Origin: Balneolaceae bacterium
GTDB lineage: Bacteria > Bacteroidota > Rhodothermia > Balneolales > Balneolaceae
Direction: 5' to 3'
Assembly: GCA_007126675.1 (NCBI GenBank)
Contig: SLAU01000278.1
Coordinates: 1 to 8,440, forward strand
DNA length: 8,440 bases
The notes under the pieces: generated by a model
Databases searched by the model: none
What the model was told of the DNA's origin: nothing
The model's input: the letters and a program-made list of their open reading frames with translations, nothing else
Translations under genes and position numbers: made by a program
Shown: positions 1 through 6,322 of the stretch, piece after piece
Layout: each line of letters begins with the position of its first letter
Position numbering within the stretch: position 1 is the stretch's first letter

Positions 1-68
1 CCCGATACCAAATACATAATCTGCTGGGCTCTGATAAAGTCAAAATTTGGTGTTTCAAACCATCTCAT
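1..68 (-). CDS. secF: SecF, protein-export membrane protein (N-terminal fragment, runs off left edge)
   Basis: This is the first 22 codons of a minus-strand gene cut by the window edge. The reading begins MRWFETPNFDFIRAQQ and continues IMYLVSG, which matches the usual SecF N-terminus just before its first membrane helix. SecF pairs with SecD in the inner membrane and uses the proton gradient to pull preproteins out of the SecYEG channel. The start is ATG at 68-66, preceded by a clear AAGGAG at 80-75 with six bases between. The gene lies 32 bp downstream of the secD stop, the classical secD-secF order. The identification rests on the short N-terminal match plus the secD neighbour; the catalytic membrane region is outside the window. 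Confidence 0.9.
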   Translation of the reverse strand, partial: MRWFETPNFDFIRAQQIMYLVS

Positions 69-74
69 AATAAT

Positions 75-80
75 CTCCTT
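75..80 (-). promoter_or_regulatory. Strong Shine-Dalgarno site of secF
   Basis: On the minus strand AAGGAG sits six bases before the ATG at 68-66. It is the clearest Shine-Dalgarno site in the window; secD, uvrA and the two small plus-strand genes show none. It supports independent ribosome loading on secF in the secD-secF transcript and fixes the secF start over the ATG at 63-61. Confidence 0.8.
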
Positions 81-100
81 TTATGCTTTAAATTTCTGGT

Positions 101-1903
101 TTAGCCGAAGCTTACTTTTGCTGTTTTATCTCGTGTGAGGTAATCAACAATCACACGGGTAATCACAATAGCACTAAACAGTGATGACACAATACCTGCC
201 ATCAGAGTAATAGCAAAGCCTTTAATCGGCCCCATACCAAAACTGTAGAGAATTACAGCTACAAAGAATGTGGTTACGTTCGCATCAATAATGGCGCTCA
301 TCGCATTGGAATACCCATTGTCGATCGAGGCCCTTAAAGTCTTGCCGGCGCGCAACTCCTCCCTGATCCTGTCAAATATCAGCACGTTCGCATCCACCGC
401 CATACCAATGGTAAGCACAATACCGGCAATACCCGGTAGTGTGAGTGTGGCATTGAAGGCGGATAAAATCCCCAGGATAAATATGATATTCAGTATCAGG
501 GCAAGGTCGGCTATACCACCGCCAACGTGGTAATACATAATCATAAATATTGCCACTACGGTTAGCCCGAATAGTACCGAATAGAACCCGGCGCGAATTG
601 AAGCTTCACCAAGTGAGGCCCCCACCGTTCGTTCTTCAATTATTTCGAGCGGGGCAGGCAGTGCACCAGACAGCAGAATATTCACAAGGTCTTCTGCTTC
701 GGCTACTCCTCCAAGTCCGGTAATCGATGAACGTCCGCCGGTAATTCTTGCCTGTACGGTAGGATATGAATACACATAACCATCAAGTATAATAGCCACG
801 GGGCGGCCAATGTTGGCACCGGTAATACGCGACCATCGGCGTGATCCTTCAGAATCCATCGTCATCGATACTTCCGCACGGTTTGTAGTTGGGTCAAAAG
901 CAACCCGGGCTTCTGAGATAACATCACCGGTCATTTCAATCTGGCTGCGAACGCCAATCAGTTCAAAAAGGTCCATGCCCCGATCCTGTGCAAAAGGCTG
1001 TGCACCCCACATTAGCTCAGTATTTCGCGGAAGCATATTTTGAACCTCTTCCTGGAAAAGGAGCTGATTAACTCGTGAAGTATCTTCACCTGCTGCATAA
1101 CCAAATACATAGTTACTTCTGCCACGGGGATCAAAAACTTTCAGCAATGGATTTTCACCGTCTTCATCCAGTTGTTCCTCTGATGAGAAAAACTCGACAA
1201 TCTGCTCTTTTGAATTTGTTAACTCATCTGCATCAGCCGAAAGCCGGAACTCGAGTCTTGCAGTTCCGCGAAGCAGACTCCTCACCCTTTCTTCGTCATC
1301 AACACCAGGTAATTCTACAACCAGCCTGCTGTTTCCCTGCTGAAGAATAGAAGGCTCGGCTACACCAAACCGGTCAACACGTGTTCGCACAATTTCCATA
1401 GCACGCTCAACAGCGCCGTTTCGCTGTTCTTTCAAATAATCAATCACTTCGCTATTTGAGGATCTGCGGGTAATATCATGCGCATCGGACCGGTAATACC
1501 GGCTCAACATCGCATTTGGATCTCTTCGCTCAAATTCTGCACGGAATTCATCGATGAAGTCGATATTCTGTTCTGCAGCTGTAGCAGCAGCAGTACTTAT
1601 GATATCTTCCAGATCATCGTCCATTCGCTCACCTGCAAGCTCGCTTACAAGCTGTGGTACACCCACTTCGAGTGTTACATACATTCCGCCCTGGAGGTCA
1701 AGACCAAGAGAGAGTGATCTTTCCTGCAGGCTTTGAAGTTTTTCTCTGTTTTCCTGTACGTACTGCACTCGTTCAGCTTCAGGCATATTTTCGATATGCC
1801 TGTTTTCCAGAAATAACTGGAGCGTTGGGAATAAATACCAAACGGTCATCCCCAAAAACAGAGCGATACATACAATTTTAAATCCATTGTTTTGCTTTTT
1901 CAT
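101..1903 (-). CDS. secD: SecD, protein-export membrane protein
   Basis: A complete 600-residue SecD. With SecF it forms the membrane complex that uses proton flow to complete Sec-dependent export on the periplasmic side. Visible features in order: one N-terminal membrane helix (about 8-28); the conserved LGLDLQGG motif (66-73); the periplasmic P1 domain including RVDRFGVAEPSI (175-186), RLVVELPGVDD (193-203) and LDGYVYSYPTVQARITGG (373-390); the GALPAPLEIIEERTVGASLG stretch (413-432); then five membrane helices (about 437-457, 464-482, 489-510, 541-557, 562-587). Asp504 in AVDANVLIFDR corresponds to the helix-4 aspartate required for proton coupling in the family. The region between the first motif and RVDRFG is longer than in compact SecDs. 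The start is ATG with no clear Shine-Dalgarno site. The gene precedes secF by 32 bp and follows the 185-residue gene by 106 bp. SecD and SecF are separate here, not fused. Confidence 0.97.
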   Translation of the reverse strand: MKKQNNGFKIVCIALFLGMTVWYLFPTLQLFLENRHIENMPEAERVQYVQENREKLQSLQERSLSLGLDLQGGMYVTLEVGVPQLVSELAGERMDDDLEDIISTAAATAAEQNIDFIDEFRAEFERRDPNAMLSRYYRSDAHDITRRSSNSEVIDYLKEQRNGAVERAMEIVRTRVDRFGVAEPSILQQGNSRLVVELPGVDDEERVRSLLRGTARLEFRLSADADELTNSKEQIVEFFSSEEQLDEDGENPLLKVFDPRGRSNYVFGYAAGEDTSRVNQLLFQEEVQNMLPRNTELMWGAQPFAQDRGMDLFELIGVRSQIEMTGDVISEARVAFDPTTNRAEVSMTMDSEGSRRWSRITGANIGRPVAIILDGYVYSYPTVQARITGGRSSITGLGGVAEAEDLVNILLSGALPAPLEIIEERTVGASLGEASIRAGFYSVLFGLTVVAIFMIMYYHVGGGIADLALILNIIFILGILSAFNATLTLPGIAGIVLTIGMAVDANVLIFDRIREELRAGKTLRASIDNGYSNAMSAIIDANVTTFFVAVILYSFGMGPIKGFAITLMAGIVSSLFSAIVITRVIVDYLTRDKTAKVSFG

Positions 1904-1951
1904 AGCTGTTTAATTCTGATTTTAATTTTAAAAAAATGATATGATGACATA

Positions 1952-1967
1952 AGGCATAGTTATGCCT
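1952..1967. other. Short hairpin between the 185-residue gene and secD
   Basis: AGGCAT (1952-1957), a four-base loop, then ATGCCT (1962-1967) form a perfect six-base-pair stem in the 106-bp spacer. Read on the minus strand, the next T-run begins about 13-14 bases beyond the stem, so it is not a standard intrinsic terminator. It could attenuate or process the transcript between the two genes, or be chance. Confidence 0.25.
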
Positions 1968-2009
1968 CAGCCGGTTTTACTAAAAAGTCAGGTGGGAATA
2001 CAGTTTTTA

Positions 2010-2567
2010 CTAAGGGGCGTTAATACTGATTCCAAATACAAGAGGAGGGAGGATTCGTTTAAAATCCGTAAAAACTGATGAAACTAAGTTATAGTCAGCG
2101 TCAGGTAATCGAAGATCGGAAGAGGATTCAACTCCCTGAAAGGATATTCCCGTTTGGGTAAGCCATTTTTGTATCGGCTTGATAATTTCAGGCAGAATCG
2201 CATTTGTACTGTTTTGCTGATGTTTAAAAGCGCTCCACTGCCCGATCAGCCAGGAAGTTACCTGATTTTCATCATCTTCGGCTGTGAAAGGCGCGATTCT
2301 GAAATCTTCTTTATGGTTTGCCACCAATTCAGAAGCTTCTTTCACTAATGCCTGAAAATCGGAGCTGTTTTTGGGCAGTTCCCGGATTGAATGGCGTAAT
2401 TTCAGCTCGGTATCATTTCCGGATGCTACAACGTTCTGATCCAGCCACTGAGTAAACGCAGTTTTTTGAACATCTCCAAAAAACGGGACGAGCAGATGAG
2501 CTGTAAATCCCGCCATCAAAAGCGTAATTACGGCAGACCTGAATATGTGTGAGATTCGATTTTCCAT
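2010..2567 (-). CDS. Hypothetical membrane-anchored protein encoded upstream of secD
   Basis: A 185-residue protein I do not recognise. It begins with a short basic segment and one hydrophobic helix (about 11-29), so it is probably anchored in the inner membrane or exported. There is no cysteine anywhere, so it is not a lipoprotein and has no disulfides. The rest is hydrophilic and probably mostly helical, with charged helices around 55-85 and 122-138, and it ends in a second short hydrophobic patch (about 173-182). The start is ATG at 2567-2565. AGGGG lies only three bases upstream, and a promoter-like pair ends about nine bases before the start. It lies 106 bp ahead of secD on the same strand, so co-transcription with the export genes is plausible. 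A role in envelope biogenesis is a guess from position and topology. The long open frame and fitting promoter support a real gene. Confidence 0.75.
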   Translation of the reverse strand: MENRISHIFRSAVITLLMAGFTAHLLVPFFGDVQKTAFTQWLDQNVVASGNDTELKLRHSIRELPKNSSDFQALVKEASELVANHKEDFRIAPFTAEDDENQVTSWLIGQWSAFKHQQNSTNAILPEIIKPIQKWLTQTGISFQGVESSSDLRLPDADYNLVSSVFTDFKRILPPLVFGISINAP

Positions 2568-2574
2568 CAGCCCC

Positions 2575-2605
2575 TAAAAATAGGCAGAATCAATACGGTT
2601 GACAA
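2575..2605 (-). promoter_or_regulatory. Predicted promoter of the 185-residue gene and secD-secF
   Basis: On the minus strand TTGTCA (2605-2600), exactly 17 bases, then TATTTT (2582-2577) matches the sigma-70 pattern in five and four of six positions. The same site also fits the Bacteroidota pattern of TTG followed by TAnnTTT. The likely start of transcription falls around 2567-2571, so the leader would be only a few bases or absent. A perfect palindrome TTTTTGCAAAAA (2610-2621) lies just upstream of the -35 box and could act as an A/T-rich upstream element. Confidence 0.45.
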
Positions 2606-2689
2606 AATGTTTTTGCAAAAAAAGAACGGCTGAAAACCTGAATCTATTTTGTGGTGAGTTCGGTAGAAAAGAATTTGTGAAAAGAGCCT

Positions 2690-2706
2690 GAGGCTGTCCA
2701 AAAAGT
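2690..2706. mobile_element. Possible relic of an insertion-sequence end
   Basis: The 17-mer GAGGCTGTCCAAAAAGT resembles, from memory, terminal inverted repeats of transposase families common in Bacteroidota and relatives. No inverted partner and no transposase fragment are seen in the adjacent spacer, so this would be a solo end left after excision or decay, or the outer edge of a small non-coding repeat. The resemblance is unverified. Confidence 0.25.
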
Positions 2707-2745
2707 AAATCAATTTAAGCGAAACCCAGCTTATTTTATCCATAT

Positions 2746-2833
2746 CGTCATGCCACGCCCCGGCGTGGCATCTCCTGCCTATAACAACGGCTGGAGATCC
2801 CGGATCTTCGCTAACGCTGCGTCCGGTATGACG
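2746..2833. repeat. REP-like 88-bp composite palindromic element
   Basis: The outer ends CGTCATGCC (2746-2754) and GGTATGACG (2825-2833) are inverted copies with one mismatch that still allows a G-U pair. Inside are three further pairings: ATGCCACGCC (2750-2759) with GGCGTGGCAT (2762-2771), a perfect 10-bp stem with a two-base gap; ATCTCC plus GCC (2770-2779) with GGC plus GGAGAT (2789-2798); and CCGGA (2800-2804) with TCCGG (2822-2826). It is GC-rich in an AT-rich spacer. This architecture is typical of dispersed extragenic palindromes. Only one copy is in the window, so dispersal is inferred. Placed 58 bp past the uvrA stop, it could also end or protect that transcript. Confidence 0.65.
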
Positions 2834-2890
2834 TTCTTTTAAGGCAACGCTATTTTTATTTCAATAATTTTATATCTAATCCAGCCTATT

Positions 2891-5728
2891 TTATTTGACC
2901 TTGGCTGAAATACGGTCAAATTCTTCTTTCAAATATTTGCCCGTGTAGCTCTCTTTAATGTCTGTAATATCCTCGGGGGCGCCCTCTGCAATAATTTCTC
3001 CGCCACCTGCGCCGCCTTCGGGCCCGAGATCAATAATCCAGTCAGCAGCTTTTATCAGGTCCAGGTTGTGTTCAATCACAATTACCGTATTCCCTTTTTT
3101 TACCAGTTTCTGAATTACATCAACCAACAGCCTCACATCTTGGAAATGGAGACCGGTTGTAGGTTCATCCATCACGTAAATGGTATCGCCCGTTCCTATT
3201 TTAGAAAGCTCGCGCGATAGCTTAATCCTCTGCGCTTCACCTCCGCTGAGTGTTGTGCTGGATTGGCCAAGTGTGAGATAACCGAGGCCTACCGAATGTA
3301 AAGTCTTAAGCTTTCGCTTTATGGAAGGCACCGGGTCAAAAAACTCAAGGGCTTCACTGATCGGCATTTTCAATACATCAGAAATCGTTTTTCCGCGATA
3401 GTGAATTTCAAGTGTTTCCCTGTTGTAACGTTTGCCGTTGCAAGTTTCACAATTTACATATACATCGGGCAGGAAATTCATTTCTATTTTCCGAACGCCA
3501 TCACCCTGGCAGCTTTCACAACGCCCGCCTTTCACATTAAATGAAAATCGTCCCTGGTCATAACCGCGTATTTTTGACTCGGGCAGTTCAGCAAAAAGCG
3601 AACGGATGTGATCAAAAACTTTGGTGTAAGTTCCGGGGTTAGATCTTGGTGTACGGCCAATCGGGCTTTGATCAATCGAAATCACTTTGTCTACATTATC
3701 AAGCCCGTCAATTTTTTGATAGGGGAGCGGAACCGATTTTGAGTTATAAAATTCATTCGAAAGTATCGGCACCAGGGTTTGGTTAATCAATGAACTCTTG
3801 CCGCTGCCGCTTACCCCGGTCACGCAGATAAATCTTCCCAGCGGAATAGTGAGATCAACTTCTTTTAAATTGTGCCCGGTTGCTTTGTGTAGTTTAATTT
3901 TTTTACCTGAACCGTTTCTTCTTTTTTCAGGTACCGGGATCACTTCCTCATCCCTCAGAAATTTTGTTGTGAACGCATCTTCATCAAGCTGCCCGGGTTT
4001 TCCTTTGGTCACAATATATCCGCCCTCAGTTCCTGCACCGGGGCCAAGGTCTATCACATAATCGGCGTGCTCGATGGTTTCGCGGTCATGCTCAACTACA
4101 ATTACCGTATTTCCGAGGTCACGAAGTGTTTCGAGCGATTTGATCAGTTTTATGTTATCACGCTGATGAAGCCCGATGCTCGGTTCATCCAAAATGTAAA
4201 GCACACCCACCAGTTGCGTTCCTATTTGCGTTGCCAGGCGTATTCGCTGCGCTTCGCCTCCGCTTAACGTTTGTGCCTCACGATCCAGCGACAGATAATT
4301 GAGCCCTACATTTAGCAGAAAATCGAGCCGGTCGATCACCTCTTTTAAAACCTGCTGACCAATTTTTCGCTGACGTTCGGTAAGTTTCAGGTTTCCGATC
4401 GTCAATCGTAATGAACGGATATCCTGTTTTACAAGATCACTGATTCTGTGGCCGTCAATTTTGTAGGAAAGTGCTTCTTTATTGAGCCTGCCGCCACCAC
4501 AGCTGTCGCACTCAACTTTCGACAAAAAGGCTTTGGCTTTATCTCTTTGCTTGGGCGATTTACTCTCTTCATACTGCTCGTGAATGATAGAGTTTATACC
4601 GGTAAATTTATGTTTGTAGGTAACACTGTTATTCTTGAAATCGTAGCTGACATTAAACCTTTTCTCACCTCCGCCATCAAACAAAAGGTCGAGAGCCTCT
4701 TCGGAATACTCTTTGAGCGGAGTGTCAAAATCAAGGTCAAGCGTATCGAGAACGGCATTCAGCTGCTTAAATACAAATATATCTCTGGGAGTGCCAAAGA
4801 AACGCAGGGCTCCTTCACTGATCGATTGATCCGGATTTGGCACTACCAGTTTCCGGCTCACATCATAGCGGTAACCGAGGCCGTTACATTTTTTGCATGC
4901 ACCATACGGCGAATTAAAAGAAAAAAGATTGGGGGCGGGATCTTCATAGGAAAGTCCGCTTTCCGGGTCATAAAGATTCTTGGAAAAAAATTTATCACGA
5001 ATTTCGCCGTTTTCCTGGATTCCTAAAATCAGGTTGCCGTCAGCCATCTCAAGTGCCATGTGAATGCTTTCCGAAATTCTCTTCTCACTTTTTGGGCTAA
5101 TGATAAACCGGTCAACAACAATCTCAATATTATGGGTTTTATATCTGTCGAGCTTTATTTCACCTTCCAGGTCGATCAGTTCACCATCAACACGCGCTTT
5201 TACAAATCCCTGCTTTTGCATCTGCTCAAACAGTTCGCGGTAATGGCCTTTTCGGCCGCGCACAACCGGCGCAAGGCAGTAAGCTTTCGTGCCCTGTTCC
5301 AGCTGCATCACAGACTGAACAATTTGATCAGAAGTCTGCTTTTCCATCTTATTCCCGGAGATATGAGAATAGGGAACACCTGCACGCGCATAGAGCAGCC
5401 TCAGGTAATCATAAATTTCGGTAACGGTTCCTACGGTAGAGCGCGGATTGCGGTTCGTGGTTTTCTGATCAATTGAAATAACCGGGGAGAGTCCATCGAT
5501 AAAGTCCACATCAGGTCGCTCCATCATTCCCATAAACTGACGGGCATAAGCTGAAAGAGATTCCAAAAATCGTCGCTGGCCTTCTGCATAAATGGTATCG
5601 AATGCCAATGATGATTTGCCCGAACCGGAGAGGCCTGTGAGTACAACAAGCTGTTCGCGGGGAATATCGATATCAATATTTTTCAGATTGTGCTCGCGGG
5701 CTCCGCGAATGATGATGTTGCTTTGCAA
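2891..5728 (-). CDS. uvrA: UvrA, excinuclease ABC subunit A
   Basis: A full-length 945-residue UvrA, the DNA-damage-sensing ABC ATPase that with UvrB begins nucleotide excision repair in the cytoplasm. Two ABC modules are intact: Walker A GLSGSGKSS (32-40), signature LSGGEAQR (488-495) and Walker B ILDEP (512-516); then Walker A GVSGSGKSS (638-646), signature LSGGEAQR (827-834) and Walker B VMDEP (852-856). The UvrB-binding region lies at about 125-245. The C-terminal zinc finger is complete (Cys737, Cys740, Cys760, Cys763, spacing 2-19-2). In the N-terminal half Cys278/Cys281 and Cys407/Cys410 are present, but the extra upstream CxxC seen in E. coli UvrA (near 253-256) reads LYDPES and is missing. 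The start is TTG at 5728-5726, chosen because MQSNIIIRGAREHNLKN aligns with the usual UvrA N-terminus and an in-frame TAG lies at 5755-5753 with no ATG or GTG between. No Shine-Dalgarno site is visible. Confidence 0.98.
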   Translation of the reverse strand: MQSNIIIRGAREHNLKNIDIDIPREQLVVLTGLSGSGKSSLAFDTIYAEGQRRFLESLSAYARQFMGMMERPDVDFIDGLSPVISIDQKTTNRNPRSTVGTVTEIYDYLRLLYARAGVPYSHISGNKMEKQTSDQIVQSVMQLEQGTKAYCLAPVVRGRKGHYRELFEQMQKQGFVKARVDGELIDLEGEIKLDRYKTHNIEIVVDRFIISPKSEKRISESIHMALEMADGNLILGIQENGEIRDKFFSKNLYDPESGLSYEDPAPNLFSFNSPYGACKKCNGLGYRYDVSRKLVVPNPDQSISEGALRFFGTPRDIFVFKQLNAVLDTLDLDFDTPLKEYSEEALDLLFDGGGEKRFNVSYDFKNNSVTYKHKFTGINSIIHEQYEESKSPKQRDKAKAFLSKVECDSCGGGRLNKEALSYKIDGHRISDLVKQDIRSLRLTIGNLKLTERQRKIGQQVLKEVIDRLDFLLNVGLNYLSLDREAQTLSGGEAQRIRLATQIGTQLVGVLYILDEPSIGLHQRDNIKLIKSLETLRDLGNTVIVVEHDRETIEHADYVIDLGPGAGTEGGYIVTKGKPGQLDEDAFTTKFLRDEEVIPVPEKRRNGSGKKIKLHKATGHNLKEVDLTIPLGRFICVTGVSGSGKSSLINQTLVPILSNEFYNSKSVPLPYQKIDGLDNVDKVISIDQSPIGRTPRSNPGTYTKVFDHIRSLFAELPESKIRGYDQGRFSFNVKGGRCESCQGDGVRKIEMNFLPDVYVNCETCNGKRYNRETLEIHYRGKTISDVLKMPISEALEFFDPVPSIKRKLKTLHSVGLGYLTLGQSSTTLSGGEAQRIKLSRELSKIGTGDTIYVMDEPTTGLHFQDVRLLVDVIQKLVKKGNTVIVIEHNLDLIKAADWIIDLGPEGGAGGGEIIAEGAPEDITDIKESYTGKYLKEEFDRISAKVK

Positions 5729-5972
5729 AACGGGACAAATTTTAAGTGTGATCTAAACCGCGTAAAATACGAATAGATTTGATGAAACTCTTCTGCAGAT
5801 TTAACAAATGATTCGGGAGGCTCGTTTCTTAAGTAACTTTTTAATAACGCAGCCATTGGACAAAAGACCGGTTCTGCAAAGCCTTCTGAAAGGTAGTTAT
5901 GGGATGAGAACGACCTCAAACTTAAAATGACTTCAAAATACAATTCGATTCGAAAATTTGATTACTTTAAAC

Positions 5973-6002
5973 TTATTAAACTTTCAGGAATAGATATATA
6001 AT
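5973..6002 (+). promoter_or_regulatory. Possible promoter of the small-protein/nucleotidyltransferase cassette
   Basis: A perfect -10 box TATAAT (5997-6002) follows a poor -35 candidate TTATTA (5973-5978) at 18 bases. Transcription would begin near 6009 and give a leader of about 65 bases containing a 13-codon reading frame. The weak -35 makes this tentative in AT-rich DNA. Confidence 0.3.
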
Positions 6003-6019
6003 AAGCACTCAAATACCGC

Positions 6020-6061
6020 ATGGTTACTCAATCTTCAGAAATACAGCAGATACAGAATTAG
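6020..6061 (+). other. 13-codon upstream reading frame ending in TAG, in frame with the next gene
   Basis: ATG at 6020 opens MVTQSSEIQQIQN and stops at TAG (6059-6061), twelve bases before the ATG at 6074. It is in the same frame as the following 80-residue gene, so the TAG separates it from a four-codon linker and the main start. It could be a leader peptide, an older N-terminus cut off by a nonsense change, or chance. There is no Shine-Dalgarno site before it. Confidence 0.2.
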
Positions 6062-6073
6062 CTAAATAGCATT

Positions 6074-6316
6074 ATGAGCGAAGATAAAAATAGTCAAAAC
6101 GAGAAAGATGAAAACAGAGTTGAAGAGCCTGCAACTGCTTTTAACTCAATCCATGTATACAACTCATTTGATGAAATGGAACAGGATCATTTAAAATGGC
6201 TTGCAAGCTTATCACCCGAAGAACACCTGCAGCATGCGACTTCTCTTATAAAACGTGTTTTTGCAAAGCAACTGGAAAAATATCCTGAACTTGGTAAACA
6301 CATAACATTCGACTGA
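6074..6316 (+). CDS. Small acidic protein paired with a nucleotidyltransferase
   Basis: An 80-residue protein. Residues 1-21 are polar, charged and probably disordered. From about 26 a compact domain follows: IHVYNSFDEMEQDHLKWLAS (26-45), then SPEEHLQHATSLIKRVFAKQ (47-66), likely two amphipathic helices, and a tail ending KHITFD. The pattern of a 'NSFDE' strand-turn followed by a SPEE-type helix cap and an LIKR helix recalls small proteins I associate with nucleotidyltransferase genes in Bacteroidota relatives. I know no assigned function. There is no membrane segment, no cysteine and no recognisable DNA-binding motif. The stop is six bases before the nucleotidyltransferase start, so the two are almost certainly co-transcribed. 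An antitoxin or binding-partner role is inferred only from that arrangement. The start is ATG without a visible Shine-Dalgarno site. Sampled lines are about 32-37% GC, lower than the flanking genes. Confidence 0.8.
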   Translation: MSEDKNSQNEKDENRVEEPATAFNSIHVYNSFDEMEQDHLKWLASLSPEEHLQHATSLIKRVFAKQLEKYPELGKHITFD

Positions 6317-6322
6317 TTCCCC

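Larger units (their letters stand above)
2568..2890. other. 323-bp gene-free spacer between uvrA and the 185-residue gene
   Basis: No convincing coding frame is seen on either strand. From left to right it holds the promoter-like pair for the leftward genes, the TTTTTGCAAAAA palindrome, a small palindrome AGCCTGAGGCT (2685-2695) that overlaps an IS-end-like 17-mer, an 88-bp REP-like palindromic element, and about 57 AT-rich bases next to the uvrA stop. Confidence 0.7.
5729..6073. other. 345-bp divergent spacer between uvrA and the small-protein/nucleotidyltransferase cassette
   Basis: This AT-rich spacer must hold the outward promoters of uvrA (leftward) and the cassette (rightward). I see no convincing uvrA promoter and no LexA-type box. 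An 86-codon minus-strand frame beginning at a TTG (5943) overlaps the start of uvrA; I do not accept it as a gene. An 11-bp palindrome TTCGATTCGAA lies at 5944-5954. On the right are a TATAAT box and a 13-codon frame just before the cassette. Confidence 0.6.

Noticed and set aside
4448..5026. 192-codon plus-strand frame inside uvrA
   Set aside because: It is antisense to strongly conserved UvrA coding sequence and has no family resemblance; a by-product of uvrA codon use.
5060..5476. 138-codon plus-strand frame inside uvrA
   Set aside because: Same reason: antisense to the conserved N-terminal ATPase region, with no credible start or motif.
5683..5943. 86-codon minus-strand frame overlapping the start of uvrA
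   Set aside because: It needs a TTG start without a Shine-Dalgarno site, overlaps uvrA by 46 bp in another frame, and its translation shows no recognisable domain. It cannot be fully excluded.
5944..5954. 11-bp palindrome TTCGATTCGAA as a possible operator
   Set aside because: The symmetry stops at the flanking bases and no second copy is found nearby; chance occurrence in AT-rich DNA is likely.
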